Below, piece after piece: positions 20,127 through 27,317 of a DNA stretch of 32,229 bases. Source of the stretch: Pseudorhodobacter sp. (lineage in GTDB: Bacteria > Pseudomonadota > Alphaproteobacteria > Rhodobacterales > Rhodobacteraceae); the NCBI GenBank assembly GCA_024642045.1, contig JAHEBX010000016.1:1-32229 (forward strand), written 5' to 3'. The position numbers were made by a program, and so were the translations under genes. The notes beneath the pieces were generated by a model. That model was given only the letters and a program-made list of their open reading frames with translations, searched no databases and had not been told where the DNA came from. The number at the start of each line of letters is the position of its first letter. The first letter of the stretch is position 1.

Positions 20127-20130
20127 GCTT

Positions 20131-20169
20131 CGGGCGGAGCCCTGCAAGCTGCAGCGATTGCTCCGCCCG
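20131..20169. promoter_or_regulatory. intercistronic stem-loop between C-N hydrolase and decarboxylase genes
   Basis: Perfect 10-bp arms CGGGCGGAGC (20131-20140) and GCTCCGCCCG (20160-20169); the 19-nt loop contains a nested CTGCA-AGC-TGCAG. Confidence 0.6.
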
Positions 20170-20206
20170 CCCATTCGGTCGTCCTGACTCACAAGGACTA
20201 AGCCAT

Positions 20207-22945
20207 ATGCATTCGATGAGTGACTACTATTCTGCCATCCAACTGCGCTCTGACCAATGGAGCACCCTGCGCGAGGCAACCGATGCACTTGCGCGTGGGC
20301 CTGATGCCAAGGGCGCAGCTGCCTATCGCAAGACGATCGTGCAGCAATTTCAGTCGCTTGCGCTGATCGAGCCCTATTGGGCGTTTCCGGGGATGGCGGT
20401 GTTCGAGCATATGCGGCGCCAATTTGAACATGGCAGTCTGGATGATCTTGCCTTTGCGACACAGCGCGTCACACGTGCATTGACCACTGGCGCTTATCGC
20501 CGCCGCCACATTCCTCTGGACCGCGATAAGGCAGAAGACGAAGAGCATGACGACGAGGCAATGCTGTCGCCCGAGGCGCGCGCGTTGACCAAGCCGTATT
20601 TTGAAGTGATGATCGTTGATGCTGTCAACGAACAGCAAGAGCGTTGGCTAAAGACCAACGTCGCCCGAATGCGTCGCCCGGATGATCCCTTCATTTATGA
20701 AGCGGTGGTTGTGCCCAGCCTCGAGGACGCGCTGATAGGCATTTTGTTCAATCACAATATTCAGGCCATCGTGGTGCGCCCCGGACTGGTTCTGAAATCG
20801 AAAAACGCCTTGCCGATCCTCAAGCGCTATCTGAAACGCGCGGGCGGGTCTTTGGATATCGACACGCTGATGCCCGAAGACTATGGCCCCGAGCTGTGCC
20901 GCATGATTGCCAAGGTGCGGCCCGAGTTGGATGCCTATCTTGTAACCGAACGCTCGGTCGAAGAAATCGCAGGCCTTGACCTCGGCATCTGCCGCCGCGT
21001 TTTCTATAATCAGGAAGACTTTATCGAGTTGCACCTGAACATCCTGCGCGGCGTGCAGGCGCGGTTCAAAACGCCCTTTTTCACCGCTCTTGTCGAATAT
21101 TCCAAGCAGCCTACCGGCGTGTTTCATGCCATGCCGATCAGCCGCGGAAAGTCGATCAGCCGCAGCCATTGGATTCAGGATATGGGTGCCTTTTACGGCC
21201 CCAATATCTTTATGGCCGAAACATCGGCGACGTCGGGCGGTTTGGATAGTCTGCTGGAGCCCCATGGCCCGATCAAGGAGGCGCAGGAACTGGCCAGCCG
21301 CGCCTTTGGGTCCAAGCAGACGTTTTTCGCCACCAACGGCACCTCGACCTGCAACAAGATTGTGGTGCAAGCGCTGGTGCGGCCCGACGATATCGTGCTG
21401 GTGGACCGCGATTGCCACAAATCACACCACTACGGCATGGTGCTGTCGGGTGCGAATGTTGTCTACCTCGACAGCTATCCGCTGAATGAATACTCGATGT
21501 ATGGCGCGGTGCCGCTACGCGAGATCAAGCATCAATTGCTGGAGTTGAAGGCTGCGGGAAAGCTGGACCGGGTCCGGATGCTGTTGCTGACGAACTGCAC
21601 ATTTGACGGTATCGTTTATAACGTCGAGCGGGTGATGGAGGAATGCCTTGCTATCAAACCCGACCTGATCTTTCTGTGGGACGAGGCTTGGTTTGCCTTT
21701 GCGCGATTTGGCCCGACGTACCGTCAGCGCACGGCGATGAATGCGGCCAATTCTATGCGCGAAAAACTGCGCAGTGATGCGCATGCCAAGGAATATGAAG
21801 CCCAGCAGGCCAGTCTGAAGGACGCGGATGCCGAAACCCTGCTGAACACCCGTCTCATTCCCTCGCCCAAAGCACGTGTTCGCGTCTATGCGACGCAATC
21901 GACGCACAAGACGCTGACATCTTTGCGGCAGGGGTCGATGATCCATGTCAACGATCAGGATTTCAAGGGCGAGGTCGAACAGGCCTTCCACGAAGCCTAT
22001 ATGACCCACACTTCGACCAGTCCGAACTATCAGATCATCGCCAGCCTTGATGTCGGCCGGCGGCAGGTCGAACTCGAGGGGTTCGAGTTTGTGCAGCGTC
22101 AGGTCGAGGCAGCGATGGCGATGCGGCGCGCGATTTCGACGCATCCGCTTTTGCAGAAATACTTCAAGGTGCTGGCCGCGGGCGACATGATCCCCGAGGA
22201 ATACCGCGAAAGCGGCGTCAGCAGCTATTACAATCCTGAACAGGGGTGGACCGACATCTGGGATTGCTGGGAAAAAGACGAATTCGTGCTGGACGCTACC
22301 CGTGTGACCTTGGCGGTGGGCGGCACAGGCTGGGATGGCGACACGTTCAAGACCGATATCCTGATGGACAAATACGGCATCCAGATCAACAAGACCTCGC
22401 GCAATACCGTGTTGTTCATGACCAATATCGGCACGACCAGGTCCTCGGTTGCCTATCTGATCGAAGTGCTGGTCGAGATCGCAAAGGGTTTGGACGAGCT
22501 TTTGGATGATGCCTCCAAGATGGAGCGTCTGGCCTTTGACCGGCGCGTGAAAAACCTGATGCAGGATTTTCCGCCTCTGCCCGATTTCAGCCGGTTCCAC
22601 GATGCCTTCCGCGCCGATCTGGTGACGCCAGAAGGCGATATCCGCACCCCGTTCTTTATGAGTTATGATGAGAACAACTGCGATTATCTTGATCTGACCG
22701 GATCTTTGAAACAAGCGCTGGATGCGGGCGAAGAGGTCGTTTCGGCCTCGTTCATCATCCCCTATCCGCCGGGTTTTCCGATCCTTGTGCCGGGGCAGGT
22801 GGTCAGTAAAGAGATTCTGGAATTCATGCTGGCGCTCGATGTCAGTGAAATCCATGGCTATCGCGCCGACCTCGGCCTGCGGGTGTTCACCAAAGAGGCT
22901 TTGGCCAGTCGACTGGAAGGCAGACAGCTCAAGAAACCAGAATAA
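20207..22945 (+). CDS. Orn/Lys/Arg decarboxylase-like fold-type I PLP enzyme (large, 912 aa)
   Basis: TNGTSTCNKIVVQALVRPDDIVLVDRDCHKSHHYG, FLWDEAWFAF (PLP Asp region), ATQSTHKTLTSLRQGSMIHV (PLP lysine motif), C-terminal YPPGFPILVPGQVV as in Orn/Lys/Arg decarboxylases. Confidence 0.92.
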   Translation: MHSMSDYYSAIQLRSDQWSTLREATDALARGPDAKGAAAYRKTIVQQFQSLALIEPYWAFPGMAVFEHMRRQFEHGSLDDLAFATQRVTRALTTGAYRRRHIPLDRDKAEDEEHDDEAMLSPEARALTKPYFEVMIVDAVNEQQERWLKTNVARMRRPDDPFIYEAVVVPSLEDALIGILFNHNIQAIVVRPGLVLKSKNALPILKRYLKRAGGSLDIDTLMPEDYGPELCRMIAKVRPELDAYLVTERSVEEIAGLDLGICRRVFYNQEDFIELHLNILRGVQARFKTPFFTALVEYSKQPTGVFHAMPISRGKSISRSHWIQDMGAFYGPNIFMAETSATSGGLDSLLEPHGPIKEAQELASRAFGSKQTFFATNGTSTCNKIVVQALVRPDDIVLVDRDCHKSHHYGMVLSGANVVYLDSYPLNEYSMYGAVPLREIKHQLLELKAAGKLDRVRMLLLTNCTFDGIVYNVERVMEECLAIKPDLIFLWDEAWFAFARFGPTYRQRTAMNAANSMREKLRSDAHAKEYEAQQASLKDADAETLLNTRLIPSPKARVRVYATQSTHKTLTSLRQGSMIHVNDQDFKGEVEQAFHEAYMTHTSTSPNYQIIASLDVGRRQVELEGFEFVQRQVEAAMAMRRAISTHPLLQKYFKVLAAGDMIPEEYRESGVSSYYNPEQGWTDIWDCWEKDEFVLDATRVTLAVGGTGWDGDTFKTDILMDKYGIQINKTSRNTVLFMTNIGTTRSSVAYLIEVLVEIAKGLDELLDDASKMERLAFDRRVKNLMQDFPPLPDFSRFHDAFRADLVTPEGDIRTPFFMSYDENNCDYLDLTGSLKQALDAGEEVVSASFIIPYPPGFPILVPGQVVSKEILEFMLALDVSEIHGYRADLGLRVFTKEALASRLEGRQLKKPE

Positions 22946-22966
22946 CCAAAACAGAGGGAGAGAATA

Positions 22967-24427
22967 ATGGCGACTAATGTGCTAAAGAACATTTCCGAAA
23001 TCCGGCGCCACTTTCACCGGAATGAAGATCCGATCTATTTCATCTCGGCCACCAACTTTAACCTGTTGGGGCTGGATGAATGGGTGAAGAATTTCAAATA
23101 TATCTGCTACATAGACTGTTATGACGGCAAGCACCCGAACGTGTTTTGCCCCTCGGAACAACCGCATGCGGAATTCCAGTCGATTGAAGATATCAACAAC
23201 TATCTGCTTCAGCACAAGGAAGTCATCGACTTCGTCAAGCGCCGTGGTGGCAAGCCGAAATTCGTCTTTCTGATGTTTGACGAAGAAACCGAGCGGCTGG
23301 CCAAGGAACTGGGGGCCGAGGTCTGGTTCCCCAAGGCCAAGCTGCGCACCAAGATGGACAACAAGATCGAAACCGTGCGTGTCGGTAACAAGGCGGGCGT
23401 GCCTTCGGTGCCAAACGTTCTGGCCGAGGTGAAATCCTATGCCGATCTGAAAAAGACCTGCGACAAGGCGGGCATCGGGCATGACCTCGTGCTGCAGTCG
23501 GCTTACGGCGATTCCGGCCACACGACGTTTTTCATCAAATCCGAAGCTGATTTCCGCAAGCACGAGCATGAGATTATCGGCGAGGGTGAGATCAAGATCA
23601 TGAAGCGGATCGACTGCCGCGGATCGGCGATCGAGGCTTGCGTGACGCGCGAGGGCACCATCGTTGGCCCACTGATGACAGAACTGGTCGGCTTCAAGGA
23701 CCTTACGCCCTATCGGGGCGGCTGGTGTGGCAACGAGATCTTTGCGACGGCCTTCCCGCCCAAAGTGCGCGAGCGCGCGCGCGATCTGACTTTCAAATTT
23801 GGTGAGCAATTGCGCAAGGAAGGCTATCACGGCTATTTCGAGCTCGATTTCCTGATCGACAAAAAGACCGGCGATATCTGGCTGGGCGAGCTTAATCCGC
23901 GCATCACGGGCTGTTCGTCCATGACCAACCACGCCGCCTTCGCCCATGCGGATGCGCCGCTGTTCCTGTTCCACCTGCTGGAATTCTCGAAAAAGCCCTT
24001 CAAGCTTGACGTGGCCGAGTTGAATGCCCGTTGGGCTGATCCGGCAATGATTGATGGCTGGTCGCAGATGGTGATCAAACACACCGAGGACACTGTGGAT
24101 ATCGTCACCCATGTACCCGAAACCGGCATCTACAAGATGCTGGAAGACGGGCGTGTGGTGTTCGACCGGTTCGACTATCACCGCCGCGCCGTCGAGTCCG
24201 AGAACGAGGCGTTCTTTCTGCGCATCCTGCAACCGGGCGATTATCGCTATGAAGGGGCCGACGTCGGCATTCTGGTGACCCGTGGCCGCTCGATGACCCA
24301 AGGGTTCCAGTTGAATGAGCGGGCAAAAAAGTGGATACACGGCATCAAGCAGGCCGTATCTGCCAAGCCGCTGCCAATGGCGGCCGCGGGACCGGCCTTC
24401 GCCGATCCGGCGTTCAAGATCATGTAA
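22967..24427 (+). CDS. ATP-grasp domain protein (carboxylate-amine ligase-like)
   Basis: 486 aa; LVLQSAYGDSGHTTFFI (glycine-rich loop), EIKIMKRIDCRGSAIEACV, GYHGYFELDFLIDKKTGDIWLGELNPRITGCSS (ExNPR Mg/ATP motif); GAGGGAGAG RBS. Confidence 0.87.
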   Translation: MATNVLKNISEIRRHFHRNEDPIYFISATNFNLLGLDEWVKNFKYICYIDCYDGKHPNVFCPSEQPHAEFQSIEDINNYLLQHKEVIDFVKRRGGKPKFVFLMFDEETERLAKELGAEVWFPKAKLRTKMDNKIETVRVGNKAGVPSVPNVLAEVKSYADLKKTCDKAGIGHDLVLQSAYGDSGHTTFFIKSEADFRKHEHEIIGEGEIKIMKRIDCRGSAIEACVTREGTIVGPLMTELVGFKDLTPYRGGWCGNEIFATAFPPKVRERARDLTFKFGEQLRKEGYHGYFELDFLIDKKTGDIWLGELNPRITGCSSMTNHAAFAHADAPLFLFHLLEFSKKPFKLDVAELNARWADPAMIDGWSQMVIKHTEDTVDIVTHVPETGIYKMLEDGRVVFDRFDYHRRAVESENEAFFLRILQPGDYRYEGADVGILVTRGRSMTQGFQLNERAKKWIHGIKQAVSAKPLPMAAAGPAFADPAFKIM

Positions 24428-24433
24428 CGTGCC

Positions 24434-24460
24434 ACCCGGCGGCCCTTGCGGCTGCCGGGT
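24434..24460 (+). terminator. stem-loop between ATP-grasp and C45 genes (possible attenuator/terminator)
   Basis: ACCCGGC-G-GCC-CTTGC-GGC-T-GCCGGGT just after the stop at 24427; weak T content downstream. Confidence 0.4.
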
Positions 24461-24483
24461 TGCCCCTTCGGACCCAATGACAA

Positions 24484-25476
24484 ATGCAGCTTCTGTGGCG
24501 CGCCATCAACGAACCGCAGCCGGGCCCGAAATGGGCTGCTCTTTTTGGTGAATTCTGGCCTGATTACCACCGATGGTGGCTCAGCGAGGGCGCTGATGCG
24601 CGACCGACGTATTGGCAGGGCTTACAGGCACTGAAGCTGCATATGCCTGAAATCGTTCCAATTTATGAAGAGCTTTGCGCGCTTGCTGGTGGAGGGGATC
24701 ATGCTGCGCGATTTCTCAGTTTCCATTGCCCGCCGCCCTATCTTTCAGGGTGCAGCCAGGCGATTTGGCCCGGCAAAGAGCCGGTTCTGGTGCGCAACTA
24801 CGACTATAATCCGACCGCTTTTGACCGGCTGATCCTGCGCACCGAATGGCTGGGGCGCACCGTGATGGGGACCAGTGACGGTCTTTGGGGGCTTGTCGAT
24901 GGGATGAACGATGCAGGCCTTGCGGTCTCGCTGACCTTTGGCGGCAGGAGTGTGGTGGGTGACGGTTTTGGTGTGCCGCTGATCCTGCGCTATGTGCTGC
25001 AGACCTGCACGACGACCCAAGAGGCCGGGCAGGCGCTGGCGCGTTTGCCGACGCATATGAGCTACAACGTCACCGTACTGGATGCAAAGCGCAATTATCT
25101 GACCGCGCTGATGGCACCAGACCGCCCCGCGATCCTGACCCATGCCGCTGTGGCGACCAACCATCAGGAAAAAGTTGAATGGGCCAGCCATGCCCGCTTT
25201 ACCGCAACGGTTGAACGCGAAAGGTTCCTGCTGCAACGCCTGACGCTGCACGTTGAGCCAGAGGAAAAGTTTGTTGGGGCGTTCTTGCGTCCTCCGCTTT
25301 ACTCAACAGCCTTTTCGCAAGGGTTCGGCACGCTTTACACGGCCGTTTACCGGCCTCGTCTGGGCCAGATGGAAGTGCAGTGGCCCAAAGCCGTCTGGCC
25401 GCTTGATATCCATGATTTCCGCGAAGACAGCCGGATGATTTATACGCCAGAAGGCCCGCAGGCCGCCTTGCGATGA
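24484..25476 (+). CDS. C45-family autoproteolytic acyltransferase/hydrolase (Ntn-type, acyl-CoA:6-APA acyltransferase-like)
   Basis: 330 aa; SGCSQAIWPGKEPVLVRNYDYNP (candidate G-C autocleavage and the RNYDYN motif), GLWGLVDGMNDAGLAVSLTFGG, AVATNHQEK. Confidence 0.82.
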   Translation: MQLLWRAINEPQPGPKWAALFGEFWPDYHRWWLSEGADARPTYWQGLQALKLHMPEIVPIYEELCALAGGGDHAARFLSFHCPPPYLSGCSQAIWPGKEPVLVRNYDYNPTAFDRLILRTEWLGRTVMGTSDGLWGLVDGMNDAGLAVSLTFGGRSVVGDGFGVPLILRYVLQTCTTTQEAGQALARLPTHMSYNVTVLDAKRNYLTALMAPDRPAILTHAAVATNHQEKVEWASHARFTATVERERFLLQRLTLHVEPEEKFVGAFLRPPLYSTAFSQGFGTLYTAVYRPRLGQMEVQWPKAVWPLDIHDFREDSRMIYTPEGPQAALR

Positions 25477-25499
25477 CGCGAACACGGGGTTGAGCGGCG

Positions 25500-26210
25500 T
25501 CAGGGCGAAGAAGTCGCCTTTTCGACATGGGCGCGCATGAAAAAGTCGACACCCCTTTGGACGCGTTGTTGCAGGAATTCAGTTTGAGGCGGTCGCGCCA
25601 GATAGCGCCCTTCAATGGCCGAAAAACCAAGCCAGAGGCCCAACAGATCTTCGGCAGCCGCGCGCGCGCAATCAAGGTTCATCACGCCACAGTCCATCGC
25701 CTCGGCCAACAGGTTTGCAAGCAAGTCGCGTACGTGGCCAGGGCCTGCGTTGAAGAAGGCACGGGCAAGTTCGGGGTTGCGCTGTTTCTCCAGACTCAGG
25801 CAGCGTTCCAGCGCCTGTCGGCTGGGTTCCGAGATCAACTCGATCAACAGGGTGCCGACCCGCGTCAGCTTTTGCGCCAGAGCGCCCTCGGTCTGCACCG
25901 CTTCGGCAACCAATGTGTCGATTCGACAGGTCTCCCGTTCGACCAATGCGATGATGATCGCGTTCTTATCCTTGAAATTGGCGTAGACAGTCACCTTGGA
26001 GACGCCAGCCGAAGCCGCAATCGCCTCCATCGGCACACCATCAACCCCCCGTTCGGCAAACAAAAACAAGGCCGCGTCAAGGATGGCGCACCGCTTTTCC
26101 ATATCCTTTGGTCGCCCCAGAGTGCGAGCGGCAATCATGTCTATCCCCTGTCGCGCTACCTGATTGGCCGTGCTAAAGGCTACTGTGTTCGTGTCCGTCG
26201 GGCAAGTCAT
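25500..26210 (-). CDS. TetR/AcrR family transcriptional regulator
   Basis: N-terminal HTH KRCAILDAALFLFAERGVDGVPMEAIAASAGVSKVTVYANFKDKNAIIIALVERE. Start uncertain: 26210 or 26138 (AGGGGATAG upstream of the latter); the longer ORF start runs into the upstream gene's terminator. Confidence 0.9.
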   Translation of the reverse strand: MTCPTDTNTVAFSTANQVARQGIDMIAARTLGRPKDMEKRCAILDAALFLFAERGVDGVPMEAIAASAGVSKVTVYANFKDKNAIIIALVERETCRIDTLVAEAVQTEGALAQKLTRVGTLLIELISEPSRQALERCLSLEKQRNPELARAFFNAGPGHVRDLLANLLAEAMDCGVMNLDCARAAAEDLLGLWLGFSAIEGRYLARPPQTEFLQQRVQRGVDFFMRAHVEKATSSP

Positions 26211-26230
26211 CACAAAACCCTCGAATGAAA

Positions 26231-26255
26231 ACGCCGGCCCCGTCGGGACCGGCGT
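26231..26255 (-). terminator. rho-independent terminator of the repeat-protein gene
   Basis: ACGCCGGCCCC-GTC-... /GGGACCGGCGT hairpin; on the minus strand followed by TTTTCATT. Confidence 0.75.
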
Positions 26256-26292
26256 AAGCGACTTTTCTAGGATTGTTCGTATCGGCTTTGGC

Positions 26293-26790
26293 TTAGTTGT
26301 TCTTGGACAGCGATTGTGCGTCCAAGGCAACCAGCTGCGACAAGGTGTAGTCTGCCGGGTTCAGGCCAAGGCGCGCCGCGATCTGGGCTTTGCCGGGGGT
26401 GACCGTGCCAACAGCGTCGTTGTTCATGCGGTTTTCACCCGAAACGATGTATTTGACGACTTCCGGCTGCATGTCGCGCTGGGCATTGATGATCGTCTGA
26501 AGTTCGTTGGCATTATATTTGCCCGGTTCAACTCCGGCCAGCTTGGCAAGTTGATTCGCCGCATCACCATCGGTGCTCGAGCGGTTGCCATGAGTCAGGT
26601 AGAAGTTCAGCGCAGTCTGGTTGTTCTCAAGGCGTGCGTTGTAGATGCTTTGAAGCTCGGCCACCGTGTATTGGCCAGCAGCTACACCGGCAGCACCGGC
26701 AAGCTGCGCGTCGGTGGACACTTCGCCCGCATGTGCGGCGCCGGCAAGCGACAGGGCGATCAGGGCGGGGGTCAGAACAGTTTTCAACAT
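26293..26790 (-). CDS. predicted secreted protein with about three internal repeats
   Basis: 165 aa; signal peptide MLKTVLTPALIALSLAGAAHA; repeated pattern LA..AGV.PG.Y...ELQ.I.NA (AGVAAGQYTVAELQSIYNAR, AGVEPGKYNANELQTIINAQ, LGLNPADYTLSQLVALDAQ). Confidence 0.83.
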   Translation of the reverse strand: MLKTVLTPALIALSLAGAAHAGEVSTDAQLAGAAGVAAGQYTVAELQSIYNARLENNQTALNFYLTHGNRSSTDGDAANQLAKLAGVEPGKYNANELQTIINAQRDMQPEVVKYIVSGENRMNNDAVGTVTPGKAQIAARLGLNPADYTLSQLVALDAQSLSKNN

Positions 26791-27036
26791 TTCATTTCTC
26801 TTTCGTTTGAGTTGCCTCCGCTGGCCCGGTCTCGCAGGACTCGGCGCTTTGGCGTTGATTTTTCAAGGGGTGGCAAGGCTTGTTCTTCAAGCGCCACTAT
26901 GGGTCTGGCTATCGGGGCCAGTAAGCGTAAGTCTTTCAGGAAGCTTAATTATCTTTCATGTCGATGGCTCCTGGCTTCGTTCGTCGTTTCGATGAGAAAG
27001 AGATATGCTGAACGCAGCCGTTTGCAAATACAAAAC

Positions 27037-27052
27037 TGAACGATATCGTTCA
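27037..27052. promoter_or_regulatory. perfect 16-bp palindrome, candidate regulator operator
   Basis: TGAACGATATCGTTCA equals its own reverse complement; lies in a ~530-bp intergenic region. Confidence 0.5.
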
Positions 27053-27072
27053 TTAAATTCGCGTGAGAGAGA

Positions 27073-27124
27073 CTTGAAATGTTTTCGCCTTCACCTAGCG
27101 CTGGCGAAAGCCTCATGTTTCAAG
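27073..27124. repeat. nested inverted repeat
   Basis: CTTGAAA ... TTTCGCC ... GGCGAAA ... TTTCAAG, two concentric 7-bp arms. Confidence 0.6.
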
Positions 27125-27271
27125 GGCGGAAAAGGCGGTAGTCTGCGGGGCAATTTTCGGATTGTTGCAAAAAAAATGTCTGCAAGCGGCTTGGCTCACG
27201 GGTTTTGTGTATGAAAATCGGTGCCGTAGCGGAAAATGGCTGACTCGTTTTGGGCCTTTGGCAATGAAAAA

Positions 27272-27297
27272 CGGCCAGCGAGTCGCCTCGCTGGCCG
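27272..27297 (-). terminator. rho-independent terminator of xylA
   Basis: Perfect 11-bp stem CGGCCAGCGAG-TCGC-CTCGCTGGCCG, followed on the minus strand by TTTTTCATT. Confidence 0.85.
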
Positions 27298-27317
27298 CCA
27301 AAATCACCCTAAGCGAC

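Noticed and set aside
21515-22855. 446-aa minus-strand ORF opposite the decarboxylase
   Set aside because: High-GC shadow ORF antisense to a gene with clear PLP-enzyme motifs; its translation is His/Arg/Gln-rich with no recognisable domain.
22982-24340. 452-aa minus-strand ORF opposite the ATP-grasp gene
   Set aside because: Same shadow-ORF pattern; the plus strand carries the ATP-grasp motifs and a good RBS.
26940-26970. Possible 4-codon leader ORF (ATG AAA GAT AAT TAA on the minus strand, preceded by AGGAG) upstream of the repeat-protein gene
   Set aside because: Too short to support without transcript or conservation data; easily arises by chance.
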